From: Guopingia tenuis | GTDB lineage: Bacteria > Bacillota > Clostridia > Christensenellales > Christensenellaceae | Assembly (NCBI RefSeq): GCF_014384805.1 | Contig: NZ_JACRSS010000002.1 | Location: 248,001 to 312,000 of the forward strand | Direction: 5' to 3' | DNA: 64,000 nucleotides | Shown: one piece after another, positions 1 through 9,324 of the stretch | Layout of the letters: every line of letters starts with the position of its first letter | How positions within the stretch are numbered: position 1 is the first letter of the stretch | The notes under the pieces: generated by a model | Seen by the model: the letters and a program-made list of their open reading frames with translations, nothing else | What the model was told of the DNA's origin: nothing | Database searches by the model: none | Program-made: the position numbers and the translations under genes

Positions 1-78
1 ATGCTTTAAATGAAAGGCGTCCTCGTTATATTCCCGGAGAAGCGCCCAAGCCTGGGCGCGGGTGCAGTTGGTTTTCAT
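1..78 (-). CDS. HD-domain phosphohydrolase, N-terminal fragment (partial)
   Basis: Only the first 26 codons are in the window; the gene runs off the left edge. The start is ATG at 78-76 on the minus strand, preceded by an AAGGAAGG-type ribosome binding site. The fragment contains LLREYNEDAFHLKH, which resembles the N-terminus of small clostridial HD-superfamily hydrolases, where a similar NxxxxHLKH stretch precedes the metal-binding HD motif. The metal-binding residues themselves lie outside the window, so the family call rests on this short resemblance only. Confidence 0.5.
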   Translation of the reverse strand, partial: MKTNCTRAQAWALLREYNEDAFHLKH

Positions 79-153
79 GTCATCAGCTTCCTTCCTTAAT
101 AATATAACGGCAATAATATAACGGCCGCTGCGGCAGCCGCGGATGTATCCTAT

Positions 154-927
154 TTATTCCCCCAAAGGATATAGCCGGAACGCGGGATACGCATGGGAAA
201 AACGGTACCCCAGCTTTTCCGCCAGGGCCTTGGAGGCCGGATTTGCCGCATCCCAGCTGGGATACAGGCCCCGGGAAAGGCATTCGAGAATCAGCCGGGA
301 GGCACAGACGACGGCATAGCCCCGGCGCCAGAAGCCAGGCCTGGTGTCAATCTCGATCTCGATGCCCTGGGTATAGATGGTATAGGAGGAGGCGCCGGAT
401 ACAAGAATGCCGTCCAGCCGCAGGCCAAAGCCCAGCCCCCGCCGGGCGTATTCCTCTGCGCTCCCGAATTGGGAGACGAGATCCGTGGACCAATCTTCGC
501 TCCGCGCCTCTGCATAGCAGGCGGACAGGGGAACCAGCTCCCCGCCCGGCGGCAGTGCCCGGGCCCAAAGGGAGAGAAGCTCCGGGCGAAACCCGCCGGA
601 ATCCTTATGAAAGGCATAACGGGTGACGGGCTGCGCCCGTTTCCCATAATGAAGCTGCATGCGCCGCCGCCAGCCCTCTTCCGGCGGGACAGGGAATACG
701 GTGCGGCGGGAGGGGGCGGCGTCCAGCAGCTCCTCTGCACCGGGAGCCTCCGGATCTCCGGCAAAAAAGCGGAAATCCCCAATAGCGATACAGCCGCAGG
801 CCGATTCCGGCCCAGCCAAATAGCCCCGGCCCATATGCCCCTCCAGATAGGAGAGAATCATGGTGTTCTCCGTGGGGAGAAACAGAGGCTCGAGCTGTCT
901 GCGCTCGGCGTGGGTCAGGGGAATCAT
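154..927 (-). CDS. GNAT-family N-acetyltransferase (ZmaR-like)
   Basis: This 257-residue protein resembles the GNAT_acetyltran family that includes the zwittermicin A resistance protein. The C-terminal third has the acetyl-CoA-binding region RPGFWRRGYAVVCASRLI, followed by WDAANPASKALAEKLGYR, a typical GNAT motif B. The start at 927 is chosen over a longer frame because a strong AAAGGAGG lies 8 bases upstream. A candidate -10 TATACT is at 967-962 on the minus strand with a poor -35. The substrate is unknown. The gene stands alone, divergent from livK. Confidence 0.75.
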   Translation of the reverse strand: MIPLTHAERRQLEPLFLPTENTMILSYLEGHMGRGYLAGPESACGCIAIGDFRFFAGDPEAPGAEELLDAAPSRRTVFPVPPEEGWRRRMQLHYGKRAQPVTRYAFHKDSGGFRPELLSLWARALPPGGELVPLSACYAEARSEDWSTDLVSQFGSAEEYARRGLGFGLRLDGILVSGASSYTIYTQGIEIEIDTRPGFWRRGYAVVCASRLILECLSRGLYPSWDAANPASKALAEKLGYRFSHAYPAFRLYPLGE

Positions 928-1129
928 AGGCAGGGCCTCCTTTGCATGCCAGGTTAGTGCAAGTATACCGCAATGCCTCCTAAAAAGAAAGAGATAGACG
1001 GCAAAAAACTCCCGAAAATGAAGGAATATTTTTGGGAACATGCAATTTTATTTGCGCCAAAAAGCAAAAGGAATTGGAAAATTGTAAAGGAACTGTAAAA
1101 AAATATGCAAGTTTTTTTTGCAAAAATTG

Positions 1130-1159
1130 TTGCGCCTTGCGGGGGAAGTGGTATATACT
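1130..1159 (+). promoter_or_regulatory. Candidate livK promoter
   Basis: TTGCGC at 1130-1135 and TATACT at 1154-1159 are 18 bases apart, about 100 bases upstream of livK. The region 928-1262 is otherwise non-coding and AT-rich at its centre. Inferred from consensus only. Confidence 0.55.
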
Positions 1160-1262
1160 AAGAAAAAAGTGAGCAACGCCTTTCCCAAAGGCCGCTGCAT
1201 GGGGAAAAACCGGCGCGGGCGGGAAAAGCGATTGTATAAAATTTTAATCAGGAGGACGGAAA

Positions 1263-2420
1263 ATGAAAAAACGTGTTTTGGCAATTGCATTGGCGTGCAT
1301 GATGCTGCTTCCGATGCTGGCTGCCTGCGGCGGGCAGGGCGGAAGTACGGGGGATGCAGACACCATTAAAATCGGCGGGCTGGCCCCTCTGACCGGCGAA
1401 GTTTCCCAATATGGCGTTGCCGTCAACAATGGCGCAAAAATGAAGGTAGAAGAGCTGAATGCGGCGGGCGGCATCAACGGCAAGCAGATCGATTATGTCG
1501 TATACGATGAAAAAGGCGATGCCACCGAGGCAGTAAACGCCTATAACCGGCTCCTTCAGGACGATAAAATCGTAGCTTTGGTGGGAGACGTTACCACACA
1601 GCCCACCCAGGCGGTTGCCCAGCAGGCCGCAAAGGACGGCATCCCGATGATCACAGCGTCGGCTTCGGCCCTGGCGGTCACGACGCCTGGAAAGAACATT
1701 TTCCGCGCCTGCTTCACAGACCCGGCCCAGGGCGAGATTCTCGCTTCTTATGCATATGAAGAAATGGGCGCAAAGACCGCCGCGGTGATCTATGACAACG
1801 GCAGCGACTATTCCGTCGGCCTGATGGAAACCTTCGAGAGCAAGGCCAAAGAGCTGGGCCTGGAAATCGTCGCCAAAGAGGCTTATAACACGGGCGACAA
1901 GGATTTCAAAGCGCAGCTGACCAACATCAAGGCGGCGAACCCGGATATCGTATTCATCCCGGATTACTATGAAACCGTGGCCCTGATCGCCGTGCAGGCA
2001 AAAGACGTTGGCCTTACCTGCCCCAAGATTGGCGCAGACGGCTGGGAAGGCGTTCTTGGAAAGCTGGATGCCAGCAACGTGGATGCGCTGGAGGGATGCT
2101 ATTATTCCAGCCAGTTCACCAAGGAATCCACGGATGAGGCTATGCAGAACTTCTATAAGAACTATACGGAAAAATACGGCGAAGAACCCACGATGTTCGC
2201 GGCGCTGGGATATGACGCCATGGGCATGATGGCCCAGGCCATCGGCGAAGCGGGAACCACGGATTCTGCCGAGATTGTTGACGCCATGACCAATATCCAA
2301 TACCAGGGCGTTACGGGCAGCATCACCTTTGATGAAAACCGCAACCCCACAAAGACCGTATTCATGATTTCGATTGAGGGCGGCGAATATAAATTTGCGG
2401 GCACCTATGACGCAAAGTAA
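1263..2420 (+). CDS. livK: Branched-chain amino acid ABC transporter, substrate-binding lipoprotein
   Basis: 385 residues. The N-terminus is a lipoprotein signal with lipobox LAAC (Cys22), so the mature protein is tethered outside the membrane. The body is a type I periplasmic-binding fold of the Leu/Ile/Val-binding family: IKIGGLAPLTGEVSQYG at the start, then DPAQG and YDNGSDYSVG. It should deliver branched-chain amino acids to LivHMGF, encoded directly downstream. A good GGAGG site precedes the ATG. The 263-base gap to livH contains a perfect palindrome, which could let livK be made in excess over the permease. Specificity is inferred from family and gene order. Confidence 0.93.
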   Translation: MKKRVLAIALACMMLLPMLAACGGQGGSTGDADTIKIGGLAPLTGEVSQYGVAVNNGAKMKVEELNAAGGINGKQIDYVVYDEKGDATEAVNAYNRLLQDDKIVALVGDVTTQPTQAVAQQAAKDGIPMITASASALAVTTPGKNIFRACFTDPAQGEILASYAYEEMGAKTAAVIYDNGSDYSVGLMETFESKAKELGLEIVAKEAYNTGDKDFKAQLTNIKAANPDIVFIPDYYETVALIAVQAKDVGLTCPKIGADGWEGVLGKLDASNVDALEGCYYSSQFTKESTDEAMQNFYKNYTEKYGEEPTMFAALGYDAMGMMAQAIGEAGTTDSAEIVDAMTNIQYQGVTGSITFDENRNPTKTVFMISIEGGEYKFAGTYDAK

Positions 2421-2452
2421 AAAAACGTTGTCATACGAAACAGCAATATTGG

Positions 2453-2474
2453 CCGGGGGAGAATTCTCCCCCGG
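2453..2474 (+). terminator. Palindrome between livK and livH (partial terminator or processing hairpin)
   Basis: A 22-base perfect palindrome reads CCGGGGGAG AATT CTCCCCCGG and can form a 9-bp GC-rich stem with a 4-base loop. No clear U tract follows (TTCAAAATAT), so read-through into livH or protection of the livK message is more likely than full termination. Confidence 0.5.
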
Positions 2475-2683
2475 TTCAAAATATATGGCGGAACGCTCCC
2501 GGGAAACTTTTTGAAGCGGGGCGGAAGCCGCAAAGCAAGTCCGTTTCTGCACCAATGGTGTGGGAAAACAGGAAAAAAGCCATCTTTTTTTAACCGGAGC
2601 AGGCCCGGGAGGGCCAGGCAGGTGCCCGGGTTATAAAAAGATGAAAAAAACTCACGAATCTATGTAGATCGGATGGTACGAAG

Positions 2684-3565
2684 ATGAATGTTTTATCCCA
2701 AATCATAAACGGCCTGCATATCGGCAGTATCTATGCGCTGGTGGCGCTCGGATACAGCATGGTATATGGAATTATCAAGCTGATCAACTTCGCCCATGGC
2801 GAGATCATTATGGTGGGCGCCTATGCCGTCTATGTCATGCTGGTGCTGGTGGGGACGCCGCTGTGGATTGCAGTTCTGGTGTCGCTCCTGTTCTGCGCCT
2901 GCATGGGCATGCTCATCGAGCGGGTGGCATACCGCCGGCTGCGCAATAAAAATGCCCCTCGCATTTCTCTTTTGATTACGGCCATCGGCGTCAGTATCTT
3001 TTTGCAGAACCTGGCCCAGACGATTTTCTCCTCCTCGGGGAAATCCTTCCCCAACGTTATGCCCCAGGGGAGCATCCGGCTGGGGGATGCCGAGATCAGC
3101 GCCCTCACCCTTATCACACTGGCGACAGCGGCGGTTTTGATGATCGGCCTGCAGCTTCTGGTCAGCAAAACAAAAATGGGCAAAGCCATGCGCGCGGTTT
3201 CTGAAGACGCCGGCGCGGCAAAGCTCATGGGCATCAACACCAACGTCACCATAACGTGGACTTTTGCCATCGGCTCGGCTCTGGCCTCCATCGCCGCGCT
3301 GCTCTATTCCAGCGCCTATCCCCTGGTGACCCCGTATATGGGTTCTACTCTGGGCCTCAAGGCTTTCATCGCCGCAGTCCTGGGCGGCATCGGCAGCGTT
3401 CCCGGCGCCATGCTGGGCGGCTTCCTTTTGGGCATTGCGGAGACGCTGGCCAAGGGATATATATCCTCGGTGGTGGCGGATGCCATCGTATTCGGCATTC
3501 TGATTCTGGTGCTGCTGATCCGCCCGGCGGGTCTTCTGGGCCGGAACGTAAAAGAGAAGGTATAG
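2684..3565 (+). CDS. livH: Branched-chain amino acid ABC transporter permease LivH
   Basis: 293 residues, almost entirely hydrophobic with about eight membrane segments. The N-terminus has the family hallmark NGLHIGSIYALVALGYSMVY followed by GIIKLINFAHGE. The cytoplasmic EAA-like loop DAGAAKLMGINTN contacts the ATPases. Forms the membrane channel with LivM. livH, livM, livG and livF are spaced by 12 bases or less or overlap, so they form one transcript. Confidence 0.95.
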   Translation: MNVLSQIINGLHIGSIYALVALGYSMVYGIIKLINFAHGEIIMVGAYAVYVMLVLVGTPLWIAVLVSLLFCACMGMLIERVAYRRLRNKNAPRISLLITAIGVSIFLQNLAQTIFSSSGKSFPNVMPQGSIRLGDAEISALTLITLATAAVLMIGLQLLVSKTKMGKAMRAVSEDAGAAKLMGINTNVTITWTFAIGSALASIAALLYSSAYPLVTPYMGSTLGLKAFIAAVLGGIGSVPGAMLGGFLLGIAETLAKGYISSVVADAIVFGILILVLLIRPAGLLGRNVKEKV

Positions 3566-3577
3566 GAGGGGAATGGC

Positions 3578-4564
3578 ATGATGAAGAAAAAAGGAAAATC
3601 CTATCTTATCAATTTTGCGTTGGTGGCCGTCCTGTTTGTGGTGCTGCAGGTGCTGATCTCTTCGGGGGTCATCAACCGGTATTATAACGGTATTCTGATG
3701 CTGGTGGGCATCAATGTGATCCTTGCGGTGAGCCTGAATCTGGCGACGGGGTTTCTCGGCCAGCTGGTTCTGGGCCATGCAGGCTTTATGGCTGTGGGCG
3801 CCTATACTGCGGCGCTGTTTACCCTCAATTCCAGCCTGCCCGAAGGTTTGGCCCTGGTCGTCGGCATGGTGCTGGGGGGCCTGGTGGCGGCAGTGTTCAG
3901 CGCGGTTATCGGCATTCCGGCCCTGCGGCTGCGGGGCGACTATATCGCCATTCTGACTCTGGGCTTTGGAGAGATTATCCGCGTGCTTTTGAACTCCCTG
4001 GAGTTTACCGGCGGGGCCAAGGGACTGAACGGCATTCCGGCCTATACGACCTTCCCCTCGGTGTTCATCGTGGCGGCGCTTACGGTCTATATAATCTATG
4101 CCTTCATCAATTCCCGGCACGGGCGGGCAGTTATCGCCATCCGGGAGGATGAGATTGCGGCGGAATCCGCCGGCATTCACACGACCTACTATAAAATGCT
4201 CGCGTTCATCCTCTCCGCCTTTTTTGCGGGAGTGGCGGGCGCGCTTTATGCCAACTATATCGGCGTGCTGGCGCCGGCAAAGTTTGATTTCAACTATTCC
4301 GTGGAGATCCTCCTCATGGTGGTTATGGGCGGCATGGGATCGATTACCGGCTCCATCGTGGCGGCGGTGGTTCTGACCTTCCTGCCTGAGCTGCTGCGGG
4401 GCTTCTCGGATTACCGCATGCTGATCTATTCGGCCATCCTCATCGCCATCATGCTCTTTAAGCCCACGGGGCTTCTGGGGCAGCAGGAATTTTCCCTGGC
4501 CGGGCTGGCAAAGCGGGGCAAACGCTGGTTTGCTAAACGGAAAAAGGGAAAGGAAGGAGCGTAA
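3578..4564 (+). CDS. livM: Branched-chain amino acid ABC transporter permease LivM
   Basis: 328 residues with multiple membrane segments. Family signatures are NLATGFLGQLVLGHAGFMAV, RLRGDYIAILTLGFGEIIR and GGAKGLNGIP. The EAA-like loop is EDEIAAESAGIHTTYYKM. It ends with a basic tail (KRWFAKRKKGKEG) expected in the cytoplasm. It starts 12 bases after livH with GGAGGGG upstream and partners LivH in the inner-membrane pore. Confidence 0.95.
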   Translation: MMKKKGKSYLINFALVAVLFVVLQVLISSGVINRYYNGILMLVGINVILAVSLNLATGFLGQLVLGHAGFMAVGAYTAALFTLNSSLPEGLALVVGMVLGGLVAAVFSAVIGIPALRLRGDYIAILTLGFGEIIRVLLNSLEFTGGAKGLNGIPAYTTFPSVFIVAALTVYIIYAFINSRHGRAVIAIREDEIAAESAGIHTTYYKMLAFILSAFFAGVAGALYANYIGVLAPAKFDFNYSVEILLMVVMGGMGSITGSIVAAVVLTFLPELLRGFSDYRMLIYSAILIAIMLFKPTGLLGQQEFSLAGLAKRGKRWFAKRKKGKEGA

Positions 4565-4567
4565 ACC

Positions 4568-5333
4568 ATGGCCAAATTGTTGGAAACAGAAAACCTGGGA
4601 ATTGCATTCGGCGGGCTGCGCGCCCTTTCGGATGTGACGCTGGAGATCGGCAGGGGAGAGATCGTCGGCCTGATCGGGCCGAATGGCGCCGGAAAGACGA
4701 CGGTATTCAACCTGCTGACGGATGTATATATGCCCACCGAGGGAACCATTACCCTGGAGGGCAAGAGCATCGTCGGGAAAAAGACATATCAGATCACCCG
4801 CGCGGGCATCGCCCGGACCTTCCAAAATATCCGGCTGTTCAAGGATATTTCGGTGATCGATAACGTGAAAATCGCCATGGAGGGGGATATGCACTATTCC
4901 GCTCTGGCCGGGATTTTGCGGCTGCCCTCCTATTGGCGGGAGGAAAAGGCGGCAGACCTGCGGGCGCGGGAGCTTCTGCGGGTGGTGGATCTGGAGGATT
5001 TTGCGGACGCCAAGGCCAAAAATCTGCCCTATGGCCAGCAGCGCAAGCTGGAGATCGCCCGGGCGCTGGCAACGCAGCCCAAGGTTCTGTTGCTGGATGA
5101 GCCGGCCGCGGGCATGAATCCGACGGAGACCCAGGAGCTGGCGGAAATGATCGAAAAGATCCGCAAAAAGTTTGACGTTGCCATTTTGCTCATTGAACAC
5201 GACATGAGCTTTGTCATGGAGATCTGCGAAAAGCTCTATGTGCTGGACTACGGAATGGTGATTGCGCAGGGCAAGCCGGAGGACGTCCGCAAAGACCCAA
5301 AGGTAATCGCGGCCTATCTGGGAGGTAACGAAG

Positions 5334-5341
<8 letters not shown>
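4568..5341 (+). CDS. livG: Branched-chain amino acid ABC transporter ATPase LivG
   Basis: 257 residues. Walker A GPNGAGKT spans residues 37-44, the signature-like region is LPYGQQRKLEIARAL, and Walker B is VLLLDEPAAGMNP. The replacement of LSGG by LPYGQQ is typical of LivG. It hydrolyses ATP as a heterodimer with LivF. Its stop overlaps the start of livF by 8 bases, consistent with translational coupling. Confidence 0.95.
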
Positions 5342-6047
<706 letters not shown>

Positions 6048-6062
6048 TCTGATAAAAGGAAT

Positions 6063-6085
6063 GCCCGCCGTCGGCGGGCTTTTTT
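6063..6085 (+). terminator. Intrinsic terminator of the liv operon
   Basis: GCCCGCC, loop GTC and GGCGGGC are followed by six T residues. The 7-bp GC stem and U tract make a standard rho-independent terminator directly after livF. Confidence 0.9.
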
Positions 6086-6116
6086 ATACGGGGGAAACCG
6101 GACGGAGGAAAGGCCT

Positions 6117-6521
6117 GTGGTGCATGAAGCGATGGCCTGCCTGCTGAATCTTTTGGAGCAGCGGGCGGCGCTGGAAAAAAAGAAGAGGGGATGGGAGATC
6201 CTGCTGGATGGCCGGGAGCGGCTGGGGTGCTTGTTTGCGCAAACAGAGGCCCTGGTGTTTTGCCATGGTATCTGCCGGCCTTTTCCCTATCGGGCATATA
6301 AAAGGCCGGAGAAGCTGGCCCATGCCCTTTATGGGCAGCTTTTGCTGTTCCTGGACCGCACGGTCCGGTTTTCCTATCTCTATCAGGAAGGGGAGCGCAA
6401 AAAAGTGGCGCTGTTTGCCATGGATACCGGGGAAAAGCTGGCGGAGGTGCAGTTAGGGCGGCTGAACCGCGGCCCCCGGGTAGTGCATGAAGAGATTGTG
6501 CGTTTTGCCCGGCGTTATTGA
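6117..6521 (+). CDS. Hypothetical protein
   Basis: 134 residues, GTG start at 6117 with GGAGG 8 bases upstream. I do not recognise a family. The N-terminal part is helical and basic (LEQRAALEKKKRGWEILL). The centre has CHGICRPFPYRAYKRPEK. The C-terminal half alternates as in a beta-rich domain and ends LNRGPRVVHEEIVRFARRY. There is no signal peptide or membrane segment. It lies alone between the liv terminator and cysK. Confidence 0.6.
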   Translation: MVHEAMACLLNLLEQRAALEKKKRGWEILLDGRERLGCLFAQTEALVFCHGICRPFPYRAYKRPEKLAHALYGQLLLFLDRTVRFSYLYQEGERKKVALFAMDTGEKLAEVQLGRLNRGPRVVHEEIVRFARRY

Positions 6522-6601
6522 CGCTGATCTTGCAAAAGCCGCAAGAAAGGGCAGCTCCGGAGAAAGCCCCCTTCTATTTTCCCAAAGAAGGGAAAATCTG
6601 T

Positions 6602-6640
6602 TTTAAAATGTAATTCTCTCATAGTATACTATACTATACA
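6602..6640 (+). promoter_or_regulatory. Candidate cysK promoter with repeated -10 hexamers
   Basis: Three overlapping -10-like hexamers occur in phase: TATACT at 6625-6630, TATACT at 6630-6635 and TATACA at 6635-6640. A TTTAAA at 6602-6607 is 17 bases before the first. The -35 match is poor, so an activator may be needed. No T-box or S-box was seen in the roughly 60-base leader. Confidence 0.45.
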
Positions 6641-6702
6641 AAAAAGGCAGCCGGGGCCACCTGCACGGCATAAGGAAAAAAACAGGAGAAAGGAAAAAGC
6701 CG

Positions 6703-7632
6703 ATGAAAATATACAAGGATGTTACGCAGCTCATTGGGAGAACCCCTCTTTTGGAACTCTCGAATTACGAGAAGGCCCATCACCTGCCGGCCAGGATCGT
6801 GGCCAAGCTGGAGGGCTTCAACCCGGCGGGAAGCGCCAAGGACCGCATCGCCAAGGCCATGATCGAGGATGCCGAGGCCCGCGGCCTGCTGCGCAAGGAC
6901 AGCGTCATTATTGAGCCCACCAGCGGCAACACGGGCATTGGGCTGGCCAGCGTGGCGGCGGCGCGGGGATACCGGCTGATTCTGACCATGCCGGAAACCA
7001 TGAGCGCGGAGCGGCGCACGATGCTCAAAGCCTATGGAGCGGAAATTGTTCTCACCGAAGGCGCCAAGGGGATGAGCGGAGCGATTGCCCGGGCGGAGGA
7101 GCTGGCAAAAGAGATTCCCCATGCCTTCATTCCGGGGCAGTTTGAAAATCCGGCAAATCCAGCGGCCCACAAGGCGGCGACGGGGCCGGAAATCTGGGAG
7201 GATACGGAAGGAAAAATTGATATCTTTGTGGCTGGGGTTGGAACCGGCGGCACGGTCAGCGGCGTGGGAGAATATCTGAAGAGTCGGAACCCGGATGTCC
7301 GGATTGTAGCGGTGGAGCCGGAAAGTTCGCCGGTTCTTTCGGGAGGAGAGCCGGGGCCCCATGGTATTCAGGGCATCGGCGCGGGATTTATCCCAAAGAC
7401 CTACCATGGCGAGTTTGTGGATGAAATCCTTCAGGTGAAGGATGAGGACGCTCTGGCGGCCGGCCGGGAGGTATCGAGAAGCGAAGGCGTGCTCATCGGC
7501 ATTTCCGGCGGTGCGGCGGTTTGGGCGGCGGCCCAGGTGGCTGTGCGCCCGGAAAATCGGGGGAAGCTCATCGTTGTTTTCCTGACGGACGGCGGGGACC
7601 GCTATCTTTCCACCAAGCTGTTTCTGGATTAG
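6703..7632 (+). CDS. cysK: Cysteine synthase A (O-acetylserine sulfhydrylase)
   Basis: 309 residues, the normal length. This PLP enzyme makes cysteine from O-acetylserine and sulfide. The PLP lysine is Lys46 in NPAGSAKDR. The substrate loop TSGNTGIG and the phosphate-binding loop GVGTGGTVSG are intact, and the C-terminal LIGISGGAAVWAA is typical. No cysE lies nearby, and the next gene is an unrelated acetyltransferase. RBS is GGAGAAAGG. Confidence 0.95.
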   Translation: MKIYKDVTQLIGRTPLLELSNYEKAHHLPARIVAKLEGFNPAGSAKDRIAKAMIEDAEARGLLRKDSVIIEPTSGNTGIGLASVAAARGYRLILTMPETMSAERRTMLKAYGAEIVLTEGAKGMSGAIARAEELAKEIPHAFIPGQFENPANPAAHKAATGPEIWEDTEGKIDIFVAGVGTGGTVSGVGEYLKSRNPDVRIVAVEPESSPVLSGGEPGPHGIQGIGAGFIPKTYHGEFVDEILQVKDEDALAAGREVSRSEGVLIGISGGAAVWAAAQVAVRPENRGKLIVVFLTDGGDRYLSTKLFLD

Positions 7633-7737
7633 AGAAATGGAGCGCCGCGCCCCTTTCCGGCGGGCATAGAATGCGGCCCTTTGGAATAGATATGGAAAAA
7701 ACGCGGCGCCGTCCGCGAAAGGAGAAAAGGGATTCAG

Positions 7738-8163
7738 ATGAAGGTGGAAAAAGCACAGCCCCAGGATGCCGCGGAGCTCTCCCGGTTGCTCTCGCTGCTT
7801 TTGGAGGAGGAAACGCCAGAGGAAACTGTAAAAGACCTGATCGAAAAGCTCTCGATCCGGGAGGAATATGCCCTTTTGGCCGCCAAAGAAGATGGAAAGG
7901 TACTGGGAACGGCCATGGGTGTTCTCTGCCAGGATGTCTGCGCGGGCGCACGGAAGTTTCTGGTGATTGAAAATGTCGTGGTAGACGAGCGCAGCCGGGG
8001 AAAGGGCGCGGGACGGGCGCTGATGGAAACGCTGGAGGCCTGGGGCAAGGCGGGCGGAGCCTACTATGCCATTCTGGTTTCCGGCCGGAAACGCCGGACA
8101 GGGCATGCGTTTTACCGTGCCCTGGGATTCCAGGAGGAGAAGGGATTCCGAAAGTATTTTTAG
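7738..8163 (+). CDS. GNAT-family N-acetyltransferase
   Basis: 141 residues with a single GNAT domain. The acetyl-CoA pyrophosphate loop is seen in VVDERSRGKGAGRALMETLE, and the C-terminal motif B is KRRTGHAFYRALGFQ. ATG at 7738 with a GGAGAAAAGGG-type site upstream. It lies 105 bases after cysK on the same strand and could share its transcript. The acceptor substrate cannot be told from sequence. Confidence 0.85.
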   Translation: MKVEKAQPQDAAELSRLLSLLLEEETPEETVKDLIEKLSIREEYALLAAKEDGKVLGTAMGVLCQDVCAGARKFLVIENVVVDERSRGKGAGRALMETLEAWGKAGGAYYAILVSGRKRRTGHAFYRALGFQEEKGFRKYF

Positions 8164-8196
8164 GCCTGGGGCAATACAAAAGAAAAGGAAAAATAG

Positions 8197-8880
8197 TTGA
8201 AGGATTTTTTACGGCGGAGCATTGGAATATTTCTGGGGGACTATGGCAGCCGGACCTTGCTGGTTTCGGCGGGATCGTCCATCCTTAATGCGCTCATCGG
8301 GGCGGCGAAACTGGTTTTGGGAATTGTATTTTTTTCGCCGTGGCTGATTGTGACGGGAATATACTATCTTGTGCTTTGCGCCGCCCGCGGACGGATTCTG
8401 AAAATATACAGCGGGATTCGCCGCATGAATGAGGAAGCAGACAGAGAAGCCCGGCAAACCGCCCTGTTCCGGCACAGCGGCTTTTTTATCTGCATGATTG
8501 GCCTGTCCTATCTGGGGGTGTGCCTTTGCATGTATTTTTGGGGCGAGGTCGTCACCTACCCGCCGTATCTCATCTATGGAGTAGCGGCTGTTGCCTTCTA
8601 TAAGATCGGCATGGCAATCCGCGGCATGATCGTCACCCGGAAAATGCACAATCCAGTTCTTTCGACTCTGAAGATTATCAGCTTTATCGACGCCTGTGTT
8701 TCCATTATGATGGTGCAGTGCGCTCTTTTGGCGATGAAAGGATCTCCGGAAGCCTCCAGCAGCAGCGCGCTGCTGGGAATGGCGTGCAGCGTCCTCTTTT
8801 TAGGGATCGGCTTATATATGGTGTGCAGCCGGAAGGATAGAAAAGCGCCGCCTGCCGCAAATACCCCCTACTTTCTTTAA
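8197..8880 (+). CDS. Multi-pass membrane protein of unknown function
   Basis: 227 residues. The likely start is TTG at 8197, with AAGGAAA upstream. About six hydrophobic segments are visible, for example AAKLVLGIVFFSPWLIVTGI and IGLSYLGVCLCMYFW, joined by short loops, with a basic C-terminus. I recognise no enzymatic motif or named family. It follows the GNAT gene by 33 bases and probably belongs to the same transcript. Confidence 0.65.
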   Translation: MKDFLRRSIGIFLGDYGSRTLLVSAGSSILNALIGAAKLVLGIVFFSPWLIVTGIYYLVLCAARGRILKIYSGIRRMNEEADREARQTALFRHSGFFICMIGLSYLGVCLCMYFWGEVVTYPPYLIYGVAAVAFYKIGMAIRGMIVTRKMHNPVLSTLKIISFIDACVSIMMVQCALLAMKGSPEASSSSALLGMACSVLFLGIGLYMVCSRKDRKAPPAANTPYFL

Positions 8881-9261
8881 AAAGAGAGCAGGACGAATGA
8901 TAGGATGGAATTTTTCTCTGCCCTGGATCTGTGCACTGACAGAAATTTCCCTGCGGGGTTTTGGTTTCGTTTTTTAAGTATGCGGGGAAAAATGCTGCGG
9001 CTGGGGTTAGGAAGCCGGGGATGATCCCGATTCCTATTGCCGCTGTCTCTGGATTTTTGAAGCTGCGGTCCTTCTGTGAGGCGGCAGGAGCTGCGGTTTT
9101 TTGTGACGGCATACTATAGGCGCCATTTGGGCGGCTGAAAAAGAAATCATTCCAAAGGATTCGGCGGGATGGCCCTGGTTCTCGGATACGATTTGGAAAG
9201 TGAAAAGCGGGGAATTTCCCTTCTTCCCGAAGGGGCAAAAATTCCTGCTGCCGGTTTTCTT
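8881..9261. other. Non-coding gap, no feature seen
   Basis: Between the converging membrane-protein gene and typA. The open frames here have no ribosome binding site or recognisable protein. I saw no convincing terminator for the rightward gene. A short direct repeat GCTGCGGT occurs twice near 9060-9100. Confidence 0.5.
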
Positions 9262-9308
9262 CCAATAAAAAGAGCGCGGATGCTTTTTAAAAAGCTGCCG
9301 CGCTCTTT
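9262..9308 (-). terminator. Intrinsic terminator of typA
   Basis: Read on the minus strand, AAAGAGCGCGG at 9308-9298 pairs with CCGCGCTCTTT at 9279-9269, followed by a T-rich tract. It lies 17 bases beyond the typA stop. The A tract on the other side may let it work for rightward transcripts as well. Confidence 0.85.
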
Positions 9309-9324
9309 GGTTGTCTTTTCCTCT